Positions 1-7,130 of a stretch of DNA of 18,658 bases are shown in pieces (position 1 is the stretch's first letter; each line of letters opens with the position of its first letter). Source of the DNA: an uncultured Lactobacillus sp. (GTDB lineage Bacteria > Bacillota > Bacilli > Lactobacillales > Lactobacillaceae); NCBI RefSeq assembly GCF_948948975.1, contig NZ_CARBVX010000028.1, positions 1 to 18,658 of the forward strand, written 5' to 3'. The notes beneath the pieces were generated by a model. That model made no database searches, was not told the DNA's origin, and worked only from the letters and a program-made list of their open reading frames with translations. Made by a program: the position numbers and the translations under genes.

Positions 1-7
1 AAAAAAT

Positions 8-43
8 CCTGTCGATAGGATATCATAGATATCCATCAACAGG
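8..43 (-). terminator. hairpin, probable minus-strand intrinsic terminator
   Basis: A near-perfect inverted repeat has a left arm starting CCTGTCGATAGGATATC and a right arm GATATCCATCAACAGG, with one bulged base and a 3-base loop. Read on the minus strand it is followed by a run of six T (bases 6-1), so it suits leftward transcripts. On the plus strand it is followed by A residues. No minus-strand gene is visible just upstream, so the transcript it would end is unknown. Confidence 0.5.
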
Positions 44-170
44 AAAAAGTATAGAGCCAGTTTTTATAGACTAAGAATGTAAGAGTTAGAAATCATTAAC
101 ATATTATTTGTTTTGAGTGATAATAAAATATAGAAATGTTTTTAAATAATAAGGGAGGAGAAAAATATTT

Positions 171-506
171 ATGAATAATAAATATGATATGGAAAAAATC
201 CATTTGCAGAAACCAGATAAACTTTTTGTTGAGAAGTTAGTGGATGATTTTTATGATTATTTGGTACTACAAAATCATAAGTCAGTTACAGAAAAACAAG
301 TAGATGTATTTACTATTCCTGACCTTGTTCATAATCCAACTTTAAATCAAGTGTGTGATTCATTAAATGCAAAATGTAAAGAAGATGGAGAACCTGCAAA
401 TTATATCTTAGCGAGTGTTCCAGATGCAAAAAATGGTTGGGGTGGATTAAAAGGAATTTATGATGATGATTATGCTATGAAGTTAATAGGAGATTTTGAA
501 GGATAG
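171..506 (+). CDS. unrecognised 111-aa protein
   Basis: I do not recognise this protein. It is 111 aa, acidic and soluble-looking, with no signal peptide or membrane segment. The C-terminal part is rich in Gly and Asp (GWGGLKGIYDDDYA). The start is supported by a strong Shine-Dalgarno GGGAGG at 153-158, although the 12-base spacing is long. The next Met, at codon 7, has no site of its own. About 95 bases after the stop lies a long hairpin (601-644) that could end the transcript. The gene stands alone between a hairpin at the window edge and a gene-free stretch. It could be a small accessory or phage-derived protein. No function is proposed. Confidence 0.6.
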   Translation: MNNKYDMEKIHLQKPDKLFVEKLVDDFYDYLVLQNHKSVTEKQVDVFTIPDLVHNPTLNQVCDSLNAKCKEDGEPANYILASVPDAKNGWGGLKGIYDDDYAMKLIGDFEG

Positions 507-979
507 TTAGTAAAATTAAAAGATATCACTTATTAACTACAAGTATCTTTTATCACACTCTGTTTGGATTGGCTAAAAGTAAATGATGAAAAATTAGAGT
601 AAATAGTGAATTGATTATCCAATAAAATGATTAATTTGCTATTTTTGGTTGTGACTTTGGATAGAAATAAGGGTAAATATAGTAAATTGGTAAATTTCAA
701 TTTATATAAACTATATTTGAGATTTAAGATAAGTAGACCATTAATTCAATTTGAAAATTGATTAGTAAAAATAAAATTACATTTCTTAAAATTAATCATA
801 TTTTCAAATTGCTGCTGATGTATCAACAAAATATTTATTTAAAAAATTGCGAATATAATATTGAATTAATCATAATGCTTTTCTTTTATAATTTAGTATT
901 ATAATGAGTCTGTTGCTTGATTTTTTCTAATGAAGTTATTATGTAAAGTGATTTATATATTAATTAAGGAGGATTTAAT
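507..979. other. gene-free AT-rich stretch
   Basis: I see no coding frame of useful length here. The stretch holds the hairpin at 601-644 and several TATAAT-like boxes (854-859, 887-892, 900-905). One of these could serve the gene that starts at 980, but none has a good -35 partner at 16-18 bases. Confidence 0.4.
601..644 (+). repeat. imperfect palindrome, terminator-like, related to 3039-3082
   Basis: The arms 601-620 and 625-644 pair over 18 consecutive positions when G-T pairs are allowed (four G-T pairs), around a short AATA loop. The outermost bases are AAATAG/CTATTT, and TTTTT follows in part within the arm. The left arm AAATAGTGAATTGATTATCC matches 18 of 20 bases of the left arm at 3039-3058. 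Conservation of pairing through G-T wobbles argues for a role as RNA, such as a terminator for the gene ending at 506, rather than a DNA-binding site. Confidence 0.5.
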
Positions 980-1864
980 ATGGATCGTTTTATGTTGAGA
1001 GATAGTGATTATTTTAGTTATAAAATTAATTCAAACAATTTTGATAATTATACAAACAGAGATTATCCTTATGTTCAATTATCCCAAAGTAATGGAGATC
1101 GGTATTATGGAGTGTGTCCGGGATGCGGTAATCCAATATTATTGGTAAATCTATATAAGAATCAAGTAGGACAAGTGAATCCGTATGGAAGGCATGTAAA
1201 GAAAGATGTTCCGAATATTGCTAATTATAATCAACATAATTATAATAATTGTCCGTATTCTAATCCGAATTGGCATACTAATAATACATCTTTAAATGCT
1301 AATAGTCTTTTAGGATTGAGAAATAAAAAAATGTTAAAAGAACAATTTGATAGAATTATTTATATTTTAAAAATACAAACTGGATTATGTTTCTCTGAAA
1401 ATTTGGCTAAAAAGATGCTAAATAGTTTTGTTAGAAACAAAGGATGGTTATATCGCTGGACTATTCCAGATAATTTACCATGGAAATTTGCAGAAAGTAG
1501 TCCAGCTCAAATTTTAAATGGGCAATTTTTGAAGTTAGATTCTGATCTTGGAAAAATATTATCTCAAAAATATCATATTGATAAGCAGGAAGAAGATAGT
1601 GATAGAATTCAAGTTCCAGTTAGAAATAATAATATCGGATTATTAAAATTTGTTTTTAAAGATTTTAAGCATAAATTGACTAATAATGGGCAGCATATTG
1701 AAGAAACAATCCGATTTGCGGTTCTTGATGTAAATCAAAATGAGGTTTTTGATGAAACTCTTGAAGTTGAGCCCGATTTTTTAATTAATTTAATTAGAAA
1801 AACTGATACTGAAAAGTATCGTAATAAAGATTTGTTAGAATATGCAAAAAAAAGCATTCAATAA
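980..1864 (+). CDS. unrecognised 294-aa protein with a putative zinc site
   Basis: The family is not recognised. The N-terminal third has CPGCGNP (Cys46 and Cys49), then a conserved-looking PYGRH (His72) and NNCPYSNP (Cys91). Together these could form a CxxC...H...C zinc-binding module. The rest (about residues 105-294) is charged and probably mixed helix and strand, with no membrane segment. The start is secure: AAGGAGGATTTAAT precedes the ATG with ideal spacing. The gene is very AT-rich and stands alone, with about 470 gene-free bases before it and over 1.2 kb of decayed insertion-sequence DNA after it. This suggests acquired DNA. It could be a nucleic-acid-binding accessory protein, but that is only a guess from the zinc-like motif. 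Confidence 0.6.
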   Translation: MDRFMLRDSDYFSYKINSNNFDNYTNRDYPYVQLSQSNGDRYYGVCPGCGNPILLVNLYKNQVGQVNPYGRHVKKDVPNIANYNQHNYNNCPYSNPNWHTNNTSLNANSLLGLRNKKMLKEQFDRIIYILKIQTGLCFSENLAKKMLNSFVRNKGWLYRWTIPDNLPWKFAESSPAQILNGQFLKLDSDLGKILSQKYHIDKQEEDSDRIQVPVRNNNIGLLKFVFKDFKHKLTNNGQHIEETIRFAVLDVNQNEVFDETLEVEPDFLINLIRKTDTEKYRNKDLLEYAKKSIQ

Positions 1865-1949
1865 AAACAGTTGTCACGTTTCAAAAACAATTTATATAGT
1901 TTCGTTAATTTAAAAAACTTGATACATTAGATTATCCATGAGACAGAAT

Positions 1950-2424
1950 CTTTTCTATTAAAGTCTTTTGCTTTTTTATGACATTATATAATTAATTATG
2001 CTTGAAAATTAATAACTTACTTTCTCATAGCTTGTTTCGAATAGAAGTCATAAAGTTCTGCACGCCTAATATATATTTGCAATCTCTTGAGTGAGATAGT
2101 CCTTGAAATTCTAGTCAGAATAAGATGTCTTTTTATTTAGCTTGTCATATCTCATGAGATAAAAACTTCTAGGTGGATTTTAAGGGTCTGTATTTAGTAA
2201 CTGGATAGCGATAGCTTGCATCAGCAGTAATAAAGGAAGTATATCGCCCATTGCTTAGGATTATTGGAATGGCAGTAAGGGTAATCAAGCTGAATAAGTT
2301 TTGCTACATAGAGATTATGATATTTGCCGTTAATATATTTTTTGAAATAATCAGAAAAAAACAATAGTAGGGTCTTTAATATTAAGATGAAATTTAATAC
2401 AATCATTGTTAGAGGACAGAGCAC
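1950..2424 (-). mobile_element. decayed ISL3-family-like transposase N-terminus
   Basis: Read on the minus strand from about 2410, one frame gives NNDCIKFHLNIKDPTIVFF. This resembles the start of ISL3-type transposases (asparagine-rich start, then LNIKDPN). After a frameshift the sequence runs on through KYHNLYVAKL and DYPYCHSNNPKQW, which matches the position and style of the ISL3 zinc finger. Further left, in shifting frames, come LSLSSY, IQTLKIH and NFKDYLTQEIANIY, as expected of the next transposase segment. Several stops and frame changes show that it is dead. A 67-codon open stretch at 2221-2424 (GTG start, no Shine-Dalgarno) is part of this relic and not a gene. The family call is from remembered sequence style only. 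Confidence 0.5.
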
Positions 2425-2494
2425 AAACTCCTAGTAAACTTAATTGAATTGGACGAAGAAGGATTTTAAGTTAAGAGAGGCTATGGCCTCTTTC

Positions 2495-2990
2495 TACGTG
2501 AAGTTAAGCATACTAAGGTGTTTAGCTTTATTTTTTTATATTATATTTATGATATCGTAAATACAACTCAATTTATTTATCAAATAAAGTAAGACAAATA
2601 AGCATGTAAAACATGTCGCTTTTACGAGCTTAGGTCTACAATAAAGTAATTATACGATTAAAGTCTTTTTGATTATGTTTGGCTCATATGGTTGATCATT
2701 GATAATCAGAGCGTAAATAGTTCTGATTAGCTTATAAATTGAAGCAATAGAAACTCTTTGGTTTGAGAGGATAGCTTTTTGTTTTTATAATAATCTGCTA
2801 TATGACAAGAATCAGTTTTAGCAGAATTGGCTATTTGACCAATTAATTCCCAGACAGTAGAAGTAGACTTGCTTACATCAATCTCAAAAACAACTTGTAC
2901 AATAAATACTTCTTAAAGATTAGTAGTAAAATGCATTTGTTTAGAAGGATAGATCTAATTTTCTAAACTCGACATCAAGTGTCTAAAGAG
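2495..2990 (-). mobile_element. decayed IS110-family-like transposase, copy 1 (internally deleted)
   Basis: On the minus strand, 2900 down to 2727 reads as one 57-codon frame containing VFEIDVSKSTSTV, then AKTDSCHIADYYKNKK. The first motif is the usual N-terminal IS110 DEDD-transposase segment (xIDVSKxTSxV). The second resembles the KTDxxDAxxIADYY segment that lies about a hundred residues further on in an intact protein, so a large internal deletion has joined them. Farther left a shifted frame gives NDQPYEPN and KKTL, followed by decay. No start codon or full-length frame remains. A second diverged copy lies at about 4050-4480. Confidence 0.5.
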
Positions 2991-3038
2991 ACCATAACAT
3001 ATTGTTTTACTACTACTCCAATTCTACAATAAAACAGA

Positions 3039-3082
3039 AAATAGTGAATCAATTATCCCGTCGGATAATTGATTCACTATTT
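3039..3082 (-). terminator. perfect 20-bp hairpin, terminator of the minus-strand membrane gene
   Basis: Arms 3039-3058 and 3063-3082 are perfect reverse complements over 20 bases around a CGTC loop. On the minus strand the hairpin lies 43 bases past the stop of the gene ending at 3126 and is followed by TTTTCTGTTTT, so it fits an intrinsic terminator. Its left arm is nearly the same as that of the hairpin at 601-644. Confidence 0.65.
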
Positions 3083-3125
3083 AGCTCAGAATGTTTCTTC
3101 AATACTAGTCATAATAGGGATTAAT

Positions 3126-3620
3126 CTATTGTAAAAGCTCTCTTTGGAATGAATAAAGAAAGGAGAGAAATTTTTTTAGACGAAAGGTATGGTAAGTAGA
3201 ATAGATTGAATATACAATTAAAATTGTAATTAAACCTAATAGCCAACTATTTGGATTACTATAGAGTAATAAAGTTTTTTTGATATCTTTATACATATAT
3301 GTGTGTGTCATACTATTTATAAAAGCTAATTTTTCTTTTAGCGAATCAATTACAGACAGATCTTGAAAATATATTGAGTATAAAAATGCTGTACAAGAAA
3401 TGTATAAAGAATAAATTGATAAAATAAATGAAAAAATAGTACTTATAAAAGTTAGAAACTTTTTATTATTTATCTTAAACTGCAATTCATTAATTAAAGA
3501 ATTAATTTGATTTGAATTTAGCCTTGAGTGATTAAGTTCTTCTTCGAACTCTTTGCTATTTTTAAATAAAAAAGGATATTGTTTATAAATAATATTATTC
3601 AAGCTCAGTTCCTTTGCCAT
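3126..3620 (-). CDS. unrecognised two-helix membrane protein
   Basis: This is a 164-aa protein of unknown family. Residues 1-50 are polar and helical. A long hydrophobic stretch at about 55-85 and a second at about 125-146 are predicted to cross the membrane. A loop of about 40 residues lies between them, and a basic tail (RLKKF) follows the second helix. I chose the ATG at 3620 rather than the one four codons upstream at 3632. GGAG, lying inside those four codons, is spaced six bases from this ATG, while the upstream ATG has no site. A TATAAT box lies at 3659-3664 on the minus strand, and the 20-bp hairpin at 3039-3082 ends the unit. It is therefore a complete single-gene transcription unit between insertion-sequence relics. 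A membrane role in defence or stress is possible but unsupported. Confidence 0.6.
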   Translation of the reverse strand: MAKELSLNNIIYKQYPFLFKNSKEFEEELNHSRLNSNQINSLINELQFKINNKKFLTFISTIFSFILSIYSLYISCTAFLYSIYFQDLSVIDSLKEKLAFINSMTHTYMYKDIKKTLLLYSNPNSWLLGLITILIVYSIYSTYHTFRLKKFLSFLYSFQRELLQ

Positions 3621-3658
3621 AAAAATCTCCATAAATATTTTGATAATATTTATGTTTA

Positions 3659-3664
3659 ATTATA
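3659..3664 (-). promoter_or_regulatory. -10 box of the minus-strand membrane gene
   Basis: On the minus strand this reads TATAAT, about 39 bases before the chosen ATG at 3620. The -35 region is poor (TTTTCT at 17-base spacing), so this is a moderate call based on the perfect -10 and its position. Confidence 0.4.
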
Positions 3665-4000
3665 CATTCAAAGAAATACAAAGAAAATATTTAATGTAAG
3701 TTTTTAAAGAAAGTATAAATAGATTTTGAACATAGAAATATGAAATTTTATAATTATCCTATTAGGGTTTACTTATATAGTTACACTTGATTTTATTGTT
3801 AAATTTGTTTGAAAAAGCCAAAATATATTGAATAATACTATTTTTCTATCAGATAGTGTGGTTATGATGTTAAGATGCGACCATTTTTACCTAATAAAGG
3901 AATATATTGTATTTTGGTTTTATTCCTTAATGGAGATGAATATTAGGAGAGTAGTTTGATTAATTTAGATATAAATAGTTGTTTATCACACAGCCTAAAG

Positions 4001-4046
4001 CAGGAAATCAATTATAATCTGATAATGTTGTGATTCATCTCTTTTT
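4001..4046. repeat. degenerate palindrome, possible third member of the 601/3039 hairpin family
   Basis: The segment has GAAATCAATTAT on the left and ATAATGTTGTGATTC on the right, followed by TCTTTTTT. Partial pairing (ATTAT/ATAAT and GAAATCA/TGATTC) and the ATCAATTAT core resemble the hairpins at 601 and 3039, but the match is loose. It lies at the left edge of the second IS110-like relic. Confidence 0.3.
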
Positions 4047-4049
4047 TAC

Positions 4050-4480
4050 ATAAAATCAAGCATAACAAGGTCTTAGTCTTTAAAATCCTATTTTTGAGTG
4101 TCTAAGTGTCGTAAATTCGTCCCAATTATTAAGGATAACAAATAAATCTGTAATAAAATTGATCAATTTAACTACAATTAAAGTCTTTTTGTTTTCATAA
4201 TAGTTTATTATATGCAAGGATTGATTTTTGTGGTATTGTCTATTTGATTAATGAATCTGTAATGTTATTACGTTTCTATAAATAATAAAATAATATTTAT
4301 AGTCTTACCGTTGAAGACCTGAACGATATCGAAGTAGACATACTGCTCTTTTACAATTATCTTAGGTAGATTAAGGCCTAAACTTTATTCAATCAATATA
4401 ATTGAGTTCTTTAACAATTTCATCAAGTGTTAAATCCAAACTGAGGGTATAATTCTCAACTTAGCAAGTACTTGATAAGT
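4050..4480 (-). mobile_element. decayed IS110-family-like element, copy 2
   Basis: This stretch follows copy 1 (2495-2990) in order. Shared blocks include AAGCATAACAAGG versus AAGCATACTAAGG near the left end, ATTAAAGTCTTTTTG at 4178-4191 versus 2658-2671, the block coding for the ADYY/NKK region, and ACACTTGATG near the right end. On the minus strand a broken frame keeps VFNGKTI, which follows the DVSK segment in intact relatives and is deleted in copy 1. The two copies have therefore lost different parts. No frame is functional. Confidence 0.4.
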
Positions 4481-4589
4481 CAGGTATGACTTACAATGAT
4501 CGTTACTACTAATCAAATTTTTGTAAAGATTTTAGTCATGTTTAAAATATCTTAGAATTTTTCATTAATTAAATCAATAATTAAAACAT

Positions 4590-4645
4590 AATTTGTAAGA
4601 AATATTTACACAAATTATATTTACAATTATAATTAAAATTGTAAA
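4590..4645. promoter_or_regulatory. two operator-like inverted repeats before the 322-aa membrane gene
   Basis: The segment 4620-4645 has perfect 9-base arms, TTTACAATT and AATTGTAAA, around 8 bases. Just upstream, 4590-4616 has AATTTGT and ACAAATT arms enclosing TGTAA/TTACA. Both share the TTTACA/TGTAAA half-site and sit 40-95 bases before the ATG at 4684, where a promoter would be (AATTATAAAT follows at 4651). This suggests a repressor that binds TTTACA half-sites. The pattern resembles TACA/TGTA-type operators, but I cannot name the regulator. Confidence 0.4.
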
Positions 4646-4683
4646 GTTTAATTATAAATAATAGTAAAGGATCCATTTTATAT

Positions 4684-5652
4684 ATGGCAATAAAGTTTAC
4701 TAAAGATAAGAAGATAATGAATTATTTGAATAAAATAGGGGTTAGCTTTGATGATCAAAATATTCTTCAATTATTAATTTTAGTTATTTTATCTCTATTG
4801 TCTTTAAAAATTTTTGATATTCGAAAAACTTTTAATCATGAGATATTTCTATTGATAGTGTTTGAACTAATTAATTTAGCTGTGTGGTATTATTGTAGCA
4901 AGATATTTGAACGGCTTAGGAGAAATTTAAAATTTGAAGGTTATTCATTTTTTAAATATCGAATATTGAAAATTTTTATATACACAATGTATTTCTTTTT
5001 GATAATAATGGTTATTCCAAAAATTGTTTTTAATAATACAGATTTAAGTAAAGCATTAATTGATATATATCTTATTTTTTTCTTCTTACTAACTGCTATG
5101 GTTTATCCACTTATGGCAATCGTACCATATACATATTCACGAGAATATAAGGATACGATAATTGGAACATTTTTTAGTAAATTGTCTCAAAAACATTTAA
5201 ATATAGAAGATCTTTCTTCTATCATCAATAATAACGATAAATTAAATATATTTCTTAGTCCAGTTGTAAGTAATAAGTTAGATTCGATAAATGGAACAAA
5301 TATTATACAAAATTTATCTAAATTAAAACAAAAGAATATTGATACTTATTTTAAATTGAAAGTAAATGTAAAATTAAAAAATGATCCCCCTTTTTGGAAT
5401 TTAGGTTCTATTTTTATCGCCCTTTTACCTATATTGTCTACTCTCGTTTCTCATGATTTCTTTGTGGATATTATTAATGCTTTTACACCTGGAAAGGGGG
5501 ATAATATTAATAATCTTAATTTTACTATTGAGATATTCATAGGAATTTTATTTTTATTAATTTTTATCAGTCTAATAAAGGTTGGCCTTAACAAAGTTAA
5601 TCAAGCTTATTATGAAAGGATGTTAATGTATTTTAATGAAATAGAGAAATAA
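4684..5652 (+). CDS. unrecognised polytopic membrane protein
   Basis: This 322-aa protein has about six predicted membrane helices: roughly 27-44, 53-70, 96-116, 124-149, 240-262 and 281-302. A polar region of about 90 residues (150-238) between helices 4 and 5 includes the segment DLSSIINNNDKL and is probably cytoplasmic. The N-terminus is short and basic, without a cleavable signal. No transporter, protease or transferase motif is visible. The start has AAAGGA upstream, though at a longish 12-base spacing. The gene is preceded by two operator-like palindromes and ends in its own terminator, so it looks like a regulated single-gene unit. The high AT content and the flanking insertion-sequence relic suggest acquired DNA. 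I propose no function beyond integral membrane protein. Confidence 0.6.
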   Translation: MAIKFTKDKKIMNYLNKIGVSFDDQNILQLLILVILSLLSLKIFDIRKTFNHEIFLLIVFELINLAVWYYCSKIFERLRRNLKFEGYSFFKYRILKIFIYTMYFFLIIMVIPKIVFNNTDLSKALIDIYLIFFFLLTAMVYPLMAIVPYTYSREYKDTIIGTFFSKLSQKHLNIEDLSSIINNNDKLNIFLSPVVSNKLDSINGTNIIQNLSKLKQKNIDTYFKLKVNVKLKNDPPFWNLGSIFIALLPILSTLVSHDFFVDIINAFTPGKGDNINNLNFTIEIFIGILFLLIFISLIKVGLNKVNQAYYERMLMYFNEIEK

Positions 5653-5719
5653 TATTCATTTAACATTAGAAAGAATTTAGTATTTTTATAATTCTATAAC
5701 TATATTTCTCTATTTTTTT
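5639..5719 (+). terminator. large-loop terminator overlapping the stop codon
   Basis: AAATAGAGAAATA (5639-5651, running into the last codons of the membrane gene) pairs perfectly over 13 bases with TATTTCTCTATTT at 5703-5715, followed by a run of seven T ending at 5719. The 51-base loop holds a smaller hairpin, AGAATT/AATTCT. This makes a branched intrinsic terminator that can form only after the stop codon has been transcribed. Confidence 0.5.
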
Positions 5720-5769
5720 ATAAATTATGGAAGTGAATTTATTAGATGTAGTAGCAAAATAAGGTATTG

Positions 5770-5802
5770 GAGAAGGCTACAAAATCGTATTTTGTACTTC
5801 TC
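5770..5802 (+). promoter_or_regulatory. dyad upstream of the MerR-methyltransferase gene
   Basis: GAGAAG...ACAAAAT (5770-5785) is inverted as ATTTTGT...CTTCTC (5789-5802), with a small internal loop on each side. It ends 20 bases before the ATG and is followed by TTTT. It could be the operator of the MerR-type protein encoded next, since MerR proteins bind dyads between -35 and -10, or a 5'-leader attenuator. I cannot align convincing -35 and -10 boxes with the 19-base MerR spacing. Confidence 0.4.
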
Positions 5803-5822
5803 TTTTAAAAAAATAAGATTAC

Positions 5823-6995
5823 ATGTCAAAATACTACACAAGCGGTGAATTTGCGAAGAAGGCGCATGTTTCAATTCGTACAATTCGCTATTATGATCAA
5901 AAAAATCTATTAAAACCATCAACCCACACGGCAAGTAGAGCAAGACGTTACACCGATGCTGATTTTGCTAAATTGCAACAAATCCTCCTACTAAAGTATC
6001 TTGGCTTTTCTTTAAGTGACATTCGAGAAATGACTTTAGGAACAGGAGACAGGCAGCTTTTACTTGATTCTCTCCAGATTCAAAAAAGACTAGTGGAAGA
6101 ACGCCTTAAAGAGATGCAGAATGTAGCTATTGCTATTGATTCGACTAGTAGCACCTTAAAAGCGGGAGAAGAAGTAGACTGGAATAAGATGCTAGATTTG
6201 ATCCATTTGACTTCAATGAATCAGTCCCTAAGTACTCAATACCAAAATGCTTCCAATATTTCTGCGCGAATCAAACTTCACCGAGATTATTCTCTTAATA
6301 AAGAGGGATGGTTCCACTGGTTGTTTAGACAACTAGACTTAAAGCCAGGGATGAAGATTCTAGAACTAGGTGCCGGTAATGGTACTTTATGGTCACAAAA
6401 TTTAAATAGAATTCCAAAAGAATTAACCATTGTTTTATCTGATATTTCTGAAGGTATCTTAGCTGATGCGAAAAGTGAAATTGGAGACAGACCAGAATTT
6501 CAATATGCCGTATTTGATGCACAAAAAATACCTTTTGCGGACAATACATTTGATTTGGTAATTGCTAACCATATGCTTTTCTACTGTGACAATATTCCTA
6601 AGACCTTGAAGGAAGTAAAGAGAGTAATGAAAACGGGCGCTTCTTTTGCTTGTTCTACTTATTCTAAGAGACATATGCATGAAATTACGGATCTAGTTCA
6701 AGAATTTAATCCAGAAATTGTTTTATCTTCAACTAATCTGTATGATCGCTTTGGCTTAGACAATGGAGCAGAAATTTTATCTCATGATTTTACGGATGTT
6801 ACCTGCCATAAGTATGAAGATGCGATTGAATTGTCTGAATCTACGCCAGTAATTTCCTACATCTTATCTTGTCATGGCAATCAGAGTTCAATTTTACTAG
6901 ATCACTATAATGAATTTAAAAATTACGTTGATGATAAAGTAAAAGATGGCTTTCACATAACTAAAGATGCAGGTTACTTTATCTGTAAGAAATAG
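5823..6995 (+). CDS. MerR-family regulator fused to a SAM-dependent methyltransferase
   Basis: The 390-aa protein starts with a clear MerR DNA-binding domain: YYTSGEFAKKAHVSIRTIRYYD (residues 4-25), then the wing RARRYTDADFAKL and GFSLSDIREM. A helical linker (about 80-110), the dimer coil in MerR proteins, follows. From about 160 comes a class I methyltransferase: motif I LELGAGNG at 180-187, an acidic strand end at SDISEG, PFADNTFDLVIANHMLFY at 237-254, and EVKRVMKTGA at 264-273, as in the Methyltransf_11 family. The C-terminus ends at residue 390. It probably acts in the cytosol as a ligand-responsive regulator that also methylates a small molecule or drug. The substrate is unknown. Shine-Dalgarno pairing before the ATG is weak. 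It is a monocistronic unit with a dyad before it and a strong terminator after it. Confidence 0.85.
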   Translation: MSKYYTSGEFAKKAHVSIRTIRYYDQKNLLKPSTHTASRARRYTDADFAKLQQILLLKYLGFSLSDIREMTLGTGDRQLLLDSLQIQKRLVEERLKEMQNVAIAIDSTSSTLKAGEEVDWNKMLDLIHLTSMNQSLSTQYQNASNISARIKLHRDYSLNKEGWFHWLFRQLDLKPGMKILELGAGNGTLWSQNLNRIPKELTIVLSDISEGILADAKSEIGDRPEFQYAVFDAQKIPFADNTFDLVIANHMLFYCDNIPKTLKEVKRVMKTGASFACSTYSKRHMHEITDLVQEFNPEIVLSSTNLYDRFGLDNGAEILSHDFTDVTCHKYEDAIELSESTPVISYILSCHGNQSSILLDHYNEFKNYVDDKVKDGFHITKDAGYFICKK

Positions 6996-6999
6996 CAAC

Positions 7000-7037
7000 A
7001 AAGATCAAGCACATGAAGCTAAGTGCTTGATCTTTTT
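7000..7037 (+). terminator. intrinsic terminator of the MerR-methyltransferase gene
   Basis: AAAGATCAAGCAC (7000-7012) and GTGCTTGATCTTT (7023-7035) pair perfectly over 13 bases and are followed by T residues. The hairpin starts four bases after the stop codon. A second small hairpin with ATAGAATT/AATTCTAT arms and a T-rich tail follows at 7040-7067. Together they isolate this gene from the rhamnose operon. Confidence 0.85.
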
Positions 7038-7068
7038 CTATAGAATTAAAAATTCTATTTTTATTTTC

Positions 7069-7099
7069 TTGAAGGTGACGTAACGTAAGGATGTATGAT
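7069..7099 (+). promoter_or_regulatory. possible promoter of the rhamnose operon
   Basis: TTGAAG at 7069-7074 and TATGAT at 7094-7099 are separated by 19 bases, longer than ideal. They lie just after the double terminator and 30-60 bases before rfbB, which is where the operon promoter must be. The boxes themselves are only moderate matches. Confidence 0.35.
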
Positions 7100-7130
7100 A
7101 AGTAGTGAATAAAGAAAGGCAGATCTAATT

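Larger units (their letters stand above)
1865..3125. other. 1.26-kb stretch of decayed insertion sequences, no intact gene
   Basis: The stretch holds an ISL3-like relic (about 1950-2424), a small hairpin with stem AGAGGC/GCCTCT around TATG (2474-2493), an IS110-like relic (about 2495-2990) and the perfect hairpin 3039-3082. All coding remains read on the minus strand and carry stops and frameshifts. Confidence 0.55.
3621..4683. other. 1.06-kb gene-free stretch with an insertion-sequence relic and regulatory palindromes
   Basis: No intact gene is visible. The right part (about 4050-4480) is a second decayed IS110-like copy. A degenerate hairpin lies at 4001-4046, and two operator-like inverted repeats at 4590-4645 precede the next gene. 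I see nothing recognisable at 3670-4000. Confidence 0.45.

Noticed and set aside
2221..2424. 67-codon minus-strand open frame
   Set aside because: It has a GTG start without a ribosome site, and its sequence is a frameshifted piece of the ISL3-like transposase relic.
601..4046. CRISPR array from the repeated hairpin arms
   Set aside because: The copies are two or three, far apart and palindromic, with no regular spacers and no cas genes.
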